Of a stretch of 64,000 bases of DNA, positions 45,797-54,285 are shown in pieces. The notes beneath the pieces are model-generated. The model made no database searches. It saw only the letters and a list, made by a program, of their open reading frames with translations, and was not told the DNA's origin. This DNA comes from Fulvimonas sp. R45 (GTDB lineage Bacteria > Pseudomonadota > Gammaproteobacteria > Xanthomonadales > Rhodanobacteraceae): assembly GCF_030504985.1 (NCBI RefSeq), contig NZ_JASERU010000017.1, positions 19,480-83,479 on the forward strand, written 5' to 3'. The number at the start of each line of letters is the position of its first letter. The first letter of the stretch is position 1. Both the position numbers and the translations under genes were made by a program.

Positions 45797-46006
45797 ATGA
45801 AGCTCCTTCGCGAAATCTTCCGTCTGCCTGCCGCGGGCCGGCTTCCCCTGTCCGGCCGCCGCGAACCCGTGCGCCGCATGGTGACCGTGCCCGCCCCGCT
45901 GGCGACTTCCCGCAACGTGGTCGAGCTTCGCCGCGGCGAAGCGGAACGTCCGTTGCCGGCGAACGCCGACGAGCCGCCGCGCTACCTGCTGGCGGCCAAC
46001 CAGTGA
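45797..46006 (+). CDS. Small protein upstream of mgtA (69 residues)
   Basis: A strong GAGGAG ribosome-binding site (45783-45788) stands 8 nt before the ATG of this 69-residue frame. The product is basic in its first half (MKLLREIFRLPAAGRLPL, then RREPVRR) with no membrane helix and no recognised domain. It ends 155 nt before the mgtA start, and the stretch between holds strong hairpins at 46027-46044 and 46058-46073. It could be a leader peptide controlling mgtA or an independent small protein. Confidence 0.5.
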   Translation: MKLLREIFRLPAAGRLPLSGRREPVRRMVTVPAPLATSRNVVELRRGEAERPLPANADEPPRYLLAANQ

Positions 46007-46026
46007 CGCATACCCCGCCGCGCAAG

Positions 46027-46073
46027 GGATGGCCTCCGCCATCCGCGCCGCACCTCCGGCCGCCCGGGCGGCC
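46027..46073 (+). promoter_or_regulatory. Two leader hairpins before mgtA
   Basis: GGATGGC-CTCC-GCCATCC (46027-46044) and the 16-bp palindrome GGCCGCCCGGGCGGCC (46058-46073) lie between the 69-residue ORF and mgtA. They could act in attenuation, but GC-rich DNA forms such structures by chance. Confidence 0.35.
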
Positions 46074-46161
46074 GCGCACCCCCTCGCCACCGCACGGGTG
46101 GCCGGCGCGCTGACGCGCCGCGCCCGCACCGGTGAGTACACGAACGAAGACGGAAGCGGGC

Positions 46162-48810
46162 ATGATCAAGACCATCCACAACGTCGCCGGCATGGCGGCC
46201 GGCAAGGGCGCGCAGGCCGCGCCGCAGGTGGCCGCGGCCCGCGAGGCCTGGCGCCGCAACGAGGAACTGCTGGAGGCGCTGGACACCTCGCCGGGCGGCC
46301 TCGACGAGGAGCGGATCGCCGGGCGGCTGGACCGCGACGGCGTCAACGAGGTTTCGCACGAGAAGCCGCCGCACTGGTCGCTGCAGCTGCTGCACGCGTT
46401 CAAGAACCCCTTCATCATCGTGCTGCTGGTACTGGCGGGTGTGCAGCTGGCCACCGACCCGGACGACCTCGCCGGGCCGACGATCATCGCCGTGATGGTC
46501 TTCATCAGCGCGGTGCTGAGCTTCACCCAGGAGTTCCGCTCCTCGCGCGCGGCGGAAAAGCTGAAGGCGATGGTGCGCAACACCGCCACTGCCACGCGCC
46601 GCGCCTCGGACGGCCACAGCGAGCGCATCGAGGTGCCGGTGGCCGAGCTGGTGGCCGGCGACATCGTGCACCTGGGCGCGGGCGACATGGTGCCCGCCGA
46701 CTTGCGCCTGCTGCACGCCAAGGACCTGTTCATCAGCCAGGCCATCCTCACCGGCGAGTCGCTGCCGGTGGAGAAGGCGGCGCCCGGCGCGCGCGACACG
46801 GCGGCCGGCGCACAGGCCAACCCGCTGGACCTCTCCAGCGTCTGCTACATGGGCACCAACGTGGTCAGCGGCAGCGCGACCGCGGTGGTGGTGGCGACCG
46901 GCGCGCGCACCTACCTCGGCTCGCTGGCGCGCAGCCTGGCGGGCGAGCGCGTGCAGACCAGCTTCGACCGCGGCGTGAAGAGCGTGAGCTGGCTGCTGAT
47001 CCGCTTCATGCTGGTGATGGTGCCGGTGGTGCTGGGCATCCAGTGGTACAAGCAGGGCTTCTGGGAGGCACTGCTGTTCGCGCTGTCGGTGGCGGTGGGC
47101 CTCACGCCGGAGATGCTGCCGCTGATCGTCACCGCCAATCTGGGCAAGGGCGCCATCGCCATGTCCCGGCGCAAGGTGGTGGTGAAGCGGCTCAACGCGA
47201 TCCAGAACTTCGGCGCGATGGACGTGCTGTGCACCGACAAGACCGGCACGCTGACGCTGGACAGGATCGTGCTGGAGCGCCACCTCGACCTCGACGGCGA
47301 GGAGTCCGACGAGGCGCTGGAGTACGGCTACCTCAACAGCCATTTCCAGACCGGCCTGAAGAACCTGATGGACAAGGCCGTGCTGGCGCACCGCGACCTG
47401 GAGCCGCTGGCCGCGCGCTACCGCGTGGTGGACGAGATTCCGTTCGACTTCCAGCGCCGCCGCATGTCGGTGGTGCTGGGCGACGGCGAGGGCGAGCACC
47501 TGCTGGTGTGCAAGGGCGCGGTGGAGGAGATGCTGTCGATCTGCGCCTTCGCGCGCCAGGACGGCGTCGAGATGCCGATGACCGAGGGTCGCCGCGCCGC
47601 GATCCGCGCCATCACGCGACGGCTCAACGAGGACGGCCTGCGCGTGTTGGTGGTGGCGATCAAGCGCCAGCCGCCGGTCGACCATGCCTACGGCATCGCC
47701 GACGAGGCCGGCCTGGTGGCGGTGGGCTGCCTGGCCTTCCTCGATCCGCCGAAGGACTCGGCCGGCGTCGCCATCGCGGCGCTGCACCACCACGGCGTGG
47801 CGGTGAAGGTGGTCACCGGCGACAACGAGGCGGTGACGCGCAAGATCTGCCGCGAGGTGGGCCTGGACGTGGAGCACTCCGCGCAGGGCCGCGACATCGA
47901 GCCGCTGGACGATGCGGCGCTGGACGCGCTGGTGGCGCGCACCACCGTGTTCGCCAAGATGTCGCCGCTGCAGAAGGCGCGCGTGGTGAAGTCGCTGCAG
48001 CGCCAGGGGCACACCGTGGGCTTCCTCGGCGACGGCATCAACGACGCGCCGGCGCTGCGCGAGGCCGACGTCGGCATCTCGGTGGACACCGCCACCGACA
48101 TCGCCAAGGAGTCGGCCGACATCATCCTGCTGGAGAAGAACCTGATGGTGCTGGAGGAGGGCGTGCTCGAGGGGCGCGTCACCTTCGGCAACATCGTGAA
48201 GTACATCAAGATGACCGCCAGCTCCAACTTCGGCAACGTGCTGAGCATGCTGATCGCCAGCCTGTTCCTGCCGTTCGTGCCGCTGCTGCCGCTGCAGATC
48301 CTGGTGCTGAACCTGCTGTACGACATCTCGCAGCTGTCGATCCCGTTCGACCGCATGGACGAGGACTACCTGCGCAAGCCGCGCAAGTGGGACGCCAGCG
48401 ACATCGGCCGCTTCATGCTGTGGATCGGGCCGTCCAGCTCGGTGTTCGACATCACCACCTTCGCGCTGCTGTGGTTCGTGTTCGGCGCCAACGCGCCGGA
48501 GCACCAGGCGCTGTTCCAGTCGGGCTGGTTCATCGAGAGCCTGCTCACGCAGACCCTGGTGGTGCACATGATCCGCACGCGCAAGATCCCGTTCCTGCAG
48601 AGCGCGGCGGCCGCGCCGGTGCTGGGGCTGACCACGGCGATCATCGTGATCGGCGGGCTGATCCCGTTCACCGCGATCGGCACCAAGCTCGGCATGGTGG
48701 AGATGCCGGCCGCGTTCTTCGGCTGGCTGGCGCTGACCGTGCTGGCCTACTGCGCGCTGACCCAGGCGGTGAAGGTGCTCTACATGCGCCGCTACGGGCG
48801 CTGGCTGTAG
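46162..48810 (+). CDS. mgtA: Magnesium-transporting P-type ATPase (MgtA/MgtB type)
   Basis: The 882-residue P3-type pump imports Mg2+ across the inner membrane. Landmarks: actuator TGES in ILTGESLPVEKA, phosphorylation site DKTGTLTLDR, nucleotide-domain KGAVEEM, hinge GDGINDAPALREADVGIS and a six-helix C-terminal membrane part with NLLYDISQLSIPFDRMDEDYL. Length fits MgtA (about 900). The ATG at 46162 has GGAAG upstream; a GTG at 46132 without a ribosome-binding site is an alternative. A long leader with small ORFs precedes it, as in Mg2+-regulated mgtA genes elsewhere. Confidence 0.93.
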   Translation: MIKTIHNVAGMAAGKGAQAAPQVAAAREAWRRNEELLEALDTSPGGLDEERIAGRLDRDGVNEVSHEKPPHWSLQLLHAFKNPFIIVLLVLAGVQLATDPDDLAGPTIIAVMVFISAVLSFTQEFRSSRAAEKLKAMVRNTATATRRASDGHSERIEVPVAELVAGDIVHLGAGDMVPADLRLLHAKDLFISQAILTGESLPVEKAAPGARDTAAGAQANPLDLSSVCYMGTNVVSGSATAVVVATGARTYLGSLARSLAGERVQTSFDRGVKSVSWLLIRFMLVMVPVVLGIQWYKQGFWEALLFALSVAVGLTPEMLPLIVTANLGKGAIAMSRRKVVVKRLNAIQNFGAMDVLCTDKTGTLTLDRIVLERHLDLDGEESDEALEYGYLNSHFQTGLKNLMDKAVLAHRDLEPLAARYRVVDEIPFDFQRRRMSVVLGDGEGEHLLVCKGAVEEMLSICAFARQDGVEMPMTEGRRAAIRAITRRLNEDGLRVLVVAIKRQPPVDHAYGIADEAGLVAVGCLAFLDPPKDSAGVAIAALHHHGVAVKVVTGDNEAVTRKICREVGLDVEHSAQGRDIEPLDDAALDALVARTTVFAKMSPLQKARVVKSLQRQGHTVGFLGDGINDAPALREADVGISVDTATDIAKESADIILLEKNLMVLEEGVLEGRVTFGNIVKYIKMTASSNFGNVLSMLIASLFLPFVPLLPLQILVLNLLYDISQLSIPFDRMDEDYLRKPRKWDASDIGRFMLWIGPSSSVFDITTFALLWFVFGANAPEHQALFQSGWFIESLLTQTLVVHMIRTRKIPFLQSAAAAPVLGLTTAIIVIGGLIPFTAIGTKLGMVEMPAAFFGWLALTVLAYCALTQAVKVLYMRRYGRWL

Positions 48811-48826
48811 CCATGGAGGGCGTGTC

Positions 48827-49489
48827 ATGCGCAAGCTGCCGGCCGCCGCCCTGCTGGCGGCGCTGGGGTTGGTCACGTGCGTCGCGCACGCCGGCGCCAG
48901 CCTGCTGGTGGATGACGCCGGCACCACTGCCGACGGCCACTGCCAGCTCGAGTCCTGGCTGCGCGCGCGGCCGGGCGCGCTGGAGGCCACGGCGATGCCC
49001 GCCTGCGCCTGGGCCGGCCTGGAGTACAGCGCAGGCGCCAGCGCGTACCCCGCCGGGCCGGGCGGACCGGCGCTGTATGCCGGCGTCAAGCACACCCTGG
49101 TCGAGATGGGCGAGCGCGCGCCGGGCCTGGCCGTGGCGCTGGGTGGCGACTGGCGTCGCCGCGACGGCGGCTTCGACGCCGCCACCGCGAACCTGTCCAC
49201 CAGCCTGCCGCTGGGGCCGCGGCTGACGCTGCAGGCCAACCTGGGCTGGCGCGCGCCGCACGCTGCGCGCGGACGCCCGACCGGCGGGGTAGGCATGGAG
49301 TACCGGCCCGATGCGCGGTGGTCCTGGCTGGCCGAGGCCTATGCCGAGGGCGGCGGTTACCGCGCCGTGCAGGGCGGCCTGCGCCTGCACCTGCCGGATG
49401 CCGTCAGCGTGGATGTCCTGGCCGGCCGCGACCGCGACGGCCGCTGGCTGACGCTGGGCTTCAACTGGTCGCCGGGCGACGACGGCTGA
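48827..49489 (+). CDS. Putative outer-membrane beta-barrel protein downstream of mgtA
   Basis: The 220-residue protein has a signal peptide (MRKLPAAALLAALGLVTCVAHA) and alternating strands typical of a small barrel (GPALYAGVKHTLVEMG, PGLAVALGGDWRRRDGGF, RLTLQANLGWRAPHA, SWLAEAYAEGGGYRAVQGGL, WLTLGFNWSPGDDG). It does not end in Phe or Trp, which is unusual for a barrel. It starts 16 nt after mgtA with a GGAGGG ribosome-binding site, so the two are probably co-transcribed. Function unknown. Confidence 0.65.
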   Translation: MRKLPAAALLAALGLVTCVAHAGASLLVDDAGTTADGHCQLESWLRARPGALEATAMPACAWAGLEYSAGASAYPAGPGGPALYAGVKHTLVEMGERAPGLAVALGGDWRRRDGGFDAATANLSTSLPLGPRLTLQANLGWRAPHAARGRPTGGVGMEYRPDARWSWLAEAYAEGGGYRAVQGGLRLHLPDAVSVDVLAGRDRDGRWLTLGFNWSPGDDG

Positions 49490-49507
49490 GCGGGGCGCGT
49501 CGCCGCC

Positions 49508-50125
49508 TCAGCAGCCGTCCGCGCGTCGGCGCCGGTGGCGCCACCACAGCAACAGCAGCACCAGCAGCACGAGGCCCACCAGCAGCCACAGGCTGTTCTG
49601 GCTGCGCTGCATCCACGTCATCAGCCACGTGTGGTTGTTCGCGCCGAGATAGCCCAGGTAGACCCAGAACGGCACGCTGATCAGCGCGGCCAGGGTGTCG
49701 ATCAGGATGAAGCGCAGCGTGGAGACGCGGTGGGTGGCGCCGGCGGTGACGTAGATGGTGGTGCGCATGCCGGGCAGGAAGCGGGCGAAGAACAGCACGC
49801 GGTTGCCGTAGCGGTCGAACTTCTCCTGCACCATCGCGTAGCGCGCCGGGGTCAGCACGCGCGCCACCAGCCGCCAGCGCATCATCCGCGCGCCGTAGTG
49901 GTGGCCGAGCAGGAAGATCGCGGTGTCGCCCAGCAGCACGCCGAACATGGCCAGCGCGAACATCGCGTGCACGTTGGCGTAGCCCAGCCCGGCGATCACG
50001 CCGCCGGCCACCAGGGTCACGTCCTCCGGCAACGGCAGGCCGGCGCCGCAGATCATCAGTGCGATGAACACGGCGACGTAGCCGTTCTGGGCGAAGATCG
50101 TGATCAGTCGTTCAAGCAGGTCCAT
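49508..50125 (-). CDS. DedA family inner-membrane protein
   Basis: The 205-residue protein has the DedA/SNARE-associated (VTT) domain: FIALMICGAGLPLPEDVTLVAGG near residues 20-42, then the Arg-containing FFARFLPGMRTTIYVTAG. The family are phospholipid or small-molecule flippases and membrane-homeostasis proteins; several work in polyprenyl-phosphate recycling. It ends in a basic tail (WWRHRRRRADGC). It follows dnaG on the same strand after 48 bp, where rpoD is found in many relatives. Confidence 0.9.
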   Translation of the reverse strand: MDLLERLITIFAQNGYVAVFIALMICGAGLPLPEDVTLVAGGVIAGLGYANVHAMFALAMFGVLLGDTAIFLLGHHYGARMMRWRLVARVLTPARYAMVQEKFDRYGNRVLFFARFLPGMRTTIYVTAGATHRVSTLRFILIDTLAALISVPFWVYLGYLGANNHTWLMTWMQRSQNSLWLLVGLVLLVLLLLWWRHRRRRADGC

Positions 50126-50173
50126 CGACGCTCCGGGTTGTCGGATGGGCGGCGCGGCGCATCGGGCGGCGCC

Positions 50174-51958
50174 TCATGTCGTCGCCGCCGGCGGCACGCG
50201 TGCGGCCAGCAGCCCGCGCAATTCGTCCTTCTCGGGGCCGCTCAGGGTGCCTTCGCGCATCTTCGCCTGCAAAGCATGACGGCGCAGCGACACGGCCTGC
50301 TGCTCCATGCGCAGCAGCGCCTCGTGGAATTCGGTGCGCTGCGCCTCCGGCTCGCCCACCACGGTGGCGGCCATCAGCTTCTGCAGGGCGGGGTATTCCG
50401 CACGTTCGGCGAAGTGCTCCACCAGCATCGCCGGATTGATGCCGGGGCGGGCGCGGGCGGTGTCCAGCAGCTCGGCGAGCAGGTCCACGCCGGGCTTGTC
50501 CAGGCGCAGGAAGGGGTAAGGCTTTTCCACCTCGTCGGCCATGCCCGGCTGCGCCAGCAGCAACGCAATGGCGCTGCGTACAAGGGAGCGCTGCACCGCC
50601 ACCGGGCGCTGCGCGGGGCGCCGCGCGGCGGCCCCGGGCTGCAGCGCGGCGCGCGCGCCGGTGCGCTTTTCCAGTTCGTCCGCCATCAGGTCGCGGAAGG
50701 CGCCGTCGGGCAGCCGCGCGATCAGCGGGCGGGCGCGCTCGGCCAGCCGCGCGCGGCCGTCGAGGCTGTTCGTGTCCACCTCGTGCGCCAGTTCGGCGAA
50801 GAAGTATTCGGACAGCGGGGTGGCGTGCTTCAGCCGCTGCTCGAAGCCGTCCTTGCCTTCCTTGCGCACCAGCGTGTCCGGGTCCTCGCCCTCGGGCAGG
50901 AACAGGAAATAGGCCTGACGGCCGTCGCGCAGGCGCGGCAGGGCGGCGTCCAGCGCCTTCCACGCGGCGGCGCGGCCGGCGCGGTCGCCGTCGAAGCAGA
51001 ACACCACGTCGGGCGCGGCGCGGAACAGCAGTTCGGTATGCTCGGGCGTGGTGGCGGTGCCCAGCGTGGCCACCGCGATCGGCAGGCCGGCCTGGTGCAG
51101 CGCGATCACGTCCATGTAGCCCTCCACCACCACGATGCGCTGCAGGTTCGCGTTGGCCTGCTTCACCTGCCACAGCGCGAACAGCTCGCGGCCCTTGTGG
51201 AACAGCGGGGTCTCGGGCGAGTTGAGGTACTTGGGGCCGTCACTTTTGCGCGCATCCTGCGCGCCGGGGTCAAGAGCCGGCGACCCCTCGCCGGACTTCT
51301 GGATAATCCTCCCGCCGAAGGCGATCACCCGGCCGCGGCGGTCGAGGATGGGAAACATCAGCCGCTCGCGGAAGCGGTCGTACCGGCTGCCGCGCTCGCC
51401 GGTGGAGACCATGCCGGCCTCGGCGAGCAGCTGCATGCGCCGCTCGCCCTGGCCCAGCGCCTTGATCACGCCGTCGTAGCCCGCCGGCGCCCAGCCGAGG
51501 CGGAAGCGCGCGACGGTGTCGGCGTCCAGCCCGCGCTTCGCGCAATAGGCCTTGGCCTCGGCGCTCTTCGGCAACTGCTCCTGGTACCAGCGCGCGGTGG
51601 CGTCGAGCAGGGCGTAGAGGTCGGTCTTGTCCTCGCGCGGGCGGTCGTCGCGGCCGCCTTCGCGCGGCACGGTCAGGCCCACCGACTGCGCCAGTTCCTC
51701 CACCGCGTCGGGGAATTCCAGCCGCTCGTACTCCATCAGGAACTTGATCGCGCTGCCGTGCGCGCCGCAGCCGAAGCAGTGGTAGAACTGCTTGGCCGGG
51801 CTGACGTAGAACGAGGGCGTGCGCTCGTCGTGGAACGGGCAGCAGGCGGTCCACTCGCGCCCGGCCTTCTTCAGCGGCACGCGCCGCTCGATCACGTCGA
51901 CGATGTCGACGCGGGCGAGCAGTTCGTCGATGAAGCTGTCGGGGATCAGGCCGCGCAT
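50174..51958 (-). CDS. dnaG: DNA primase
   Basis: The 594-residue primase makes RNA primers at replication forks. It has the CHC2 zinc motif (Cys40, His43, Cys61, Cys64), the RNA-polymerase domain with FDGDRAGRAAWKALD and the Toprim acidic residue in VVEGYMDVIALHQAG, and a C-terminal helicase-binding domain. Between GGRIIQ (near residue 218) and GPKYLNSPETPLFHKGREL there is an extra segment of about 20 residues (SGEGSPALDPGAQDARKSD) where homologues have only a short link. Its DNA forms two hairpins (see 51241-51300). The reading frame is kept. Confidence 0.95.
   Translation of the reverse strand: MRGLIPDSFIDELLARVDIVDVIERRVPLKKAGREWTACCPFHDERTPSFYVSPAKQFYHCFGCGAHGSAIKFLMEYERLEFPDAVEELAQSVGLTVPREGGRDDRPREDKTDLYALLDATARWYQEQLPKSAEAKAYCAKRGLDADTVARFRLGWAPAGYDGVIKALGQGERRMQLLAEAGMVSTGERGSRYDRFRERLMFPILDRRGRVIAFGGRIIQKSGEGSPALDPGAQDARKSDGPKYLNSPETPLFHKGRELFALWQVKQANANLQRIVVVEGYMDVIALHQAGLPIAVATLGTATTPEHTELLFRAAPDVVFCFDGDRAGRAAAWKALDAALPRLRDGRQAYFLFLPEGEDPDTLVRKEGKDGFEQRLKHATPLSEYFFAELAHEVDTNSLDGRARLAERARPLIARLPDGAFRDLMADELEKRTGARAALQPGAAARRPAQRPVAVQRSLVRSAIALLLAQPGMADEVEKPYPFLRLDKPGVDLLAELLDTARARPGINPAMLVEHFAERAEYPALQKLMAATVVGEPEAQRTEFHEALLRMEQQAVSLRRHALQAKMREGTLSGPEKDELRGLLAARVPPAATT
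51241..51300 (-). repeat. In-frame hairpin-rich insertion within dnaG
   Basis: Two palindromes, GCGCGCA-TCC-TGCGCGC (51248-51264) and CCGGCGA-CCCC-TCGCCGG (51277-51294), make up most of a 60-bp segment coding about 20 extra residues of primase. This looks like an intergenic-type palindromic repeat that entered the gene without shifting the frame. Confidence 0.7.
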
Positions 51959-52093
51959 AAGCGCCCTAGTGTAGTCCGCCCGGGGGTGGAATCGGCCAGC
52001 ACGGAGGGGCGCGCGGCCAATCGTCGCCCGGGCGCGGGGCGGCGGGCGCCGGGGCGGCTAGCATGCGTCCGGTCCTGGCTAGGGGAAGCGACG

Positions 52094-52729
52094 ATGGCCG
52101 AGATGTCCGCAGTGCGCTTTCGCGCGGCCTCGCCGCAGGATGCGGCCGCCGCCGTGCCGCTGATCCACAGTTCCGGCCCGGCGGCCTTCGACTACGTGTT
52201 CGCGGTGCCCGGGCGCGGCGACGCGCAGGCCTTCCTGCGCCACGCCTTCGTCGACGGCGCGGGCGAATTCGGCTGGCGCAACCACGTGGTGGGCGAGCTG
52301 GAGGGCGTGGTGGTGGCGGTGGGCGCCGGCTACGGCGGCGAGACGGCGCTGGCGTTCACGCTGGCGGCGGCGCGGCAGATCCTGGTGCACTACGGCCTGC
52401 GCCATGCGCCGGGCGTGGTCGCGCGGGGGCTGCGGGTGGAGCGGGTGATCCCGCCGCCGTCGCGCGGCATGCACTACCTGGCGCACCTGGGCGTGTCGCC
52501 GGCGCTGCGCGGGCAGGGCATCGGGCGCGCACTGATCGAGGCGCTGATCCGGCGCGGCGAGCAGGCTGGCCGCCGGCGCATGGTGCTGGACGTGGCGGTG
52601 AGCAACCCGCGCGCGCAGGCGCTGTACGGGCGGCTGGGGTTCGCGGTGAGCGGCGAGCGGGCTTCTTCGCTGGCGAATGCGCAGGGTGTGGTGCCGGGGC
52701 ACCGGCGGATGGAGCGCGTGGCGGGCTAG
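52094..52729 (+). CDS. GNAT family N-acetyltransferase
   Basis: The 211-residue protein has the acetyl-CoA-binding signature YLAHLGVSPALRGQGIGRAL (about residues 135-154; motif A RGQGIG) and the C-terminal VSNPRAQALYGRLGF. The N-terminal part, with FDYVFAVPGRGDAQAFLRHAF, resembles the uncharacterised GNAT group that acts on unknown amines. An AGGGGAAG ribosome-binding site precedes the ATG. It lies between dnaG and yqeY, pointing opposite to both. Confidence 0.87.
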   Translation: MAEMSAVRFRAASPQDAAAAVPLIHSSGPAAFDYVFAVPGRGDAQAFLRHAFVDGAGEFGWRNHVVGELEGVVVAVGAGYGGETALAFTLAAARQILVHYGLRHAPGVVARGLRVERVIPPPSRGMHYLAHLGVSPALRGQGIGRALIEALIRRGEQAGRRRMVLDVAVSNPRAQALYGRLGFAVSGERASSLANAQGVVPGHRRMERVAG

Positions 52730-52740
52730 TGCTTTCTCCC

Positions 52741-53022
52741 TCTCCCCTGCGGGGAGAGGGCCGGGGTGAGGGGGGCAACCTCGCGAAAACCTTGCTTCGA
52801 AGCGCGCTGTGATTGGGGGGGGGGTGTCGCGAGCACCCGCCCCTCACCTCAATCCTCTCCCCGGAGGGGAGAGGAGGCGAAGGCAAACAGCGTGCTTATG
52901 GCGAGCACCCGCCCCTCACCTCAATCCTCTCCCCGGAGGGGAGAGGAGGCGAAGGCAAACAGCGTGCTCATGGCGAGCACCCGCCCCTCATCCCAACCTT
53001 CTCTCCGGAGGGGCGAACGGGC
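52741..53022. repeat. 72-bp tandem repeat array after the GNAT gene
   Basis: GAGCACCC recurs at 52831, 52903 and 52975, an exact 72-bp period. Each unit carries CTCTCCCC-GGAGGGGAGAG-type hairpins and GGCGAAGGCAAACAGCGTGCT; unit 3 is partial. A related palindrome (CTCTCCCCTGCGGGGAGAG) stands just after the GNAT stop near 52741. No gene is supported in this 352-bp gap. Confidence 0.9.
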
Positions 53023-53081
53023 CGGGCGGGTTCGCGGTGGCGGGCGCTTCAGCGAGACCGAAGGTCGTGGGTCGCCGGGCG

Positions 53082-53252
53082 CTACAGGATGTGGAACACC
53101 CCGATCACCGCCAGGATCGCGATCAGGAACAGGATCAGGAAGATCGCGAAGAAGATCTTGGCGATGGTGGCGGCCACGCCGGAGATGCCGCGGAAACCGA
53201 GCAGGCCGGTGACCAGCGAGATGATGGCGAAGATGATGGCCCACTTGAGCAT
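53082..53252 (-). CDS. DUF1328 small membrane protein (YtjA-like)
   Basis: This 56-residue protein is almost wholly hydrophobic ([20 protein letters not shown], then [20 protein letters not shown]), matching DUF1328/YtjA, two-helix membrane proteins of unknown role often induced by stress. The start at 53252 matches the family N-terminus; a longer start at 53276 is less likely. It stands alone between the tandem array and yqeY. Confidence 0.85.
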   Translation of the reverse strand: MLKWAIIFAIISLVTGLLGFRGISGVAATIAKIFFAIFLILFLIAILAVIGVFHIL

Positions 53253-53371
53253 GCGTGGTTCCCGTCCTGCCGCCACGACGGCGACGCGGGGCAGTGTCCG
53301 GGAGCGCGCGTGAAGGCCGCGCCATCGGGCAGCGGGGCGGCCTTGACGCGGCGGCGACGCGCCGGCGGCGC

Positions 53372-53818
53372 TCAGCCGGCCAGGCGCGCCTTGATCCTGG
53401 CCGAGACCACGGCCATGTCGGCGCGGCCGGCGGCCTTGTCCTTCACTGCCGCCACCACCCTGCCCATGTCGCGCGGGCTGGCCGCGCCGGTCTCGGCGAT
53501 GGCGGCCGCGATCAGCGCGTCCAGCTCGGCGTCGTCCAGCTTGGCGGGCAGGTAGGCCTCGATCACCGTCATCTCGGCGCGCTCGACGTCGGCCAGGTCC
53601 TGGCGGCCGGCGGCCTCGTACTGACTGACCGAGTCCTTGCGCTGCTTGAGCATCTTCTCCAGCACCGCCAGGACCTGCACGTCGTCCAGCTCGATCCGCT
53701 CATCCACCTCGCGCTGCTTGATCGCGGCCAGCACCAGCCGGACCACGCCGAGCCGGTGCTTGTCGCCGCCGCGCATGGCGGCCTTCATGTCGTCGGTGAG
53801 CTGCTGCTTGAGCGTCAT
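53372..53818 (-). CDS. GatB/YqeY domain-containing protein
   Basis: The 148-residue protein has the YqeY pattern: [41 protein letters not shown] and [21 protein letters not shown], like the tail domain of GatB that contacts tRNA. Free-standing YqeY sits after rpsU in many gammaproteobacteria; its role is not proven. A CGGAGT ribosome-binding site supports the start at 53818. It follows rpsU by 159 bp, with a hairpin between them. Confidence 0.9.
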   Translation of the reverse strand: MTLKQQLTDDMKAAMRGGDKHRLGVVRLVLAAIKQREVDERIELDDVQVLAVLEKMLKQRKDSVSQYEAAGRQDLADVERAEMTVIEAYLPAKLDDAELDALIAAAIAETGAASPRDMGRVVAAVKDKAAGRADMAVVSARIKARLAG

Positions 53819-53841
53819 GGCTTTACTCCGGAAACGCACAA

Positions 53842-53872
53842 GGCCGGCGTCGCCCAAGGGGCAACGCCGGCC
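53842..53872 (-). terminator. Hairpin between rpsU and yqeY
   Basis: A 14-bp stem with one mismatch (GGCCGGCGTCGCCC against GGGCAACGCCGGCC, 3-nt loop) lies between the two minus-strand genes. On the minus strand TTGTGCGTTT follows. It may terminate or attenuate transcription from rpsU into yqeY. Confidence 0.55.
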
Positions 53873-53977
53873 AGTGCAAGAGGCTTGGCGGTCGCGGCGG
53901 CGGATGGACGCGCCAGCAGACCGGCCTGGACGGCTGCGCGGGGCAGCCGCGCGTCCGCGCGGGGCGGACGGCCAGGC

Positions 53978-54193
53978 TCAGTACAGGCGCGTCTTGCGCG
54001 TGACGTCGCGCGACAGGCGGCGCATGTGGCGCTTCACCGCGGCGGCGCGCTTGCGCTTGCGCTCCTGGGTCGGCTTCTCGTAGAACTCGCGCTTGCGGGT
54101 TTCGGCGAGCACGCCGGCCTTTTCGCAGGTGCGCTTGAAGCGACGCAGGGCAAGCTCGAACGGCTCGTTCTCGCGGACTTTTACGCTGGGCAT
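53978..54193 (-). CDS. rpsU: 30S ribosomal protein S21
   Basis: The 71-residue basic protein ([20 protein letters not shown], then CEKAG and [17 protein letters not shown]) is S21, which helps initiation on the 30S subunit. Its length is exactly that expected. A sigma-70-type promoter at 54256-54285 drives it, overlapping the tsaD start. It is the first gene of the usual rpsU-yqeY-dnaG series, here spread out by other genes. Confidence 0.96.
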   Translation of the reverse strand: MPSVKVRENEPFELALRRFKRTCEKAGVLAETRKREFYEKPTQERKRKRAAAVKRHMRRLSRDVTRKTRLY

Positions 54194-54255
54194 GAAGACT
54201 CCGGGTGGTAGACTGGCCCGTACCTGACGAGCCTGTTGAATAGGGCGAGCCGCGA

Positions 54256-54285
54256 AGTATAGCGTGGATACCGTGACTTTTTCAA
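54256..54285 (-). promoter_or_regulatory. Sigma-70 promoter of rpsU, inside the tsaD 5' end
   Basis: On the minus strand TTGAAA (54280-54285), an 18-bp spacer and TATACT (54256-54261) form a strong promoter about 63 bp before the rpsU ATG. The -35 box lies within the first tsaD codons. Confidence 0.75.

Noticed and set aside
46027..46161. M-box or other known Mg2+ riboswitch before mgtA
   Set aside because: I could not recognise the conserved core of a known class; only generic GC hairpins are visible.
45982..49296. 1104-codon minus-strand frame antisense to mgtA
   Set aside because: Composition is His/Arg/Gln-rich with no domains, whereas the plus strand encodes a complete P-type ATPase.
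54225..54245. GAGCCTGTTGAATA in the rpsU leader as another end of the dispersed element
   Set aside because: Only about 10 bases match, there is no companion end, and it lies in a conserved promoter-leader region.
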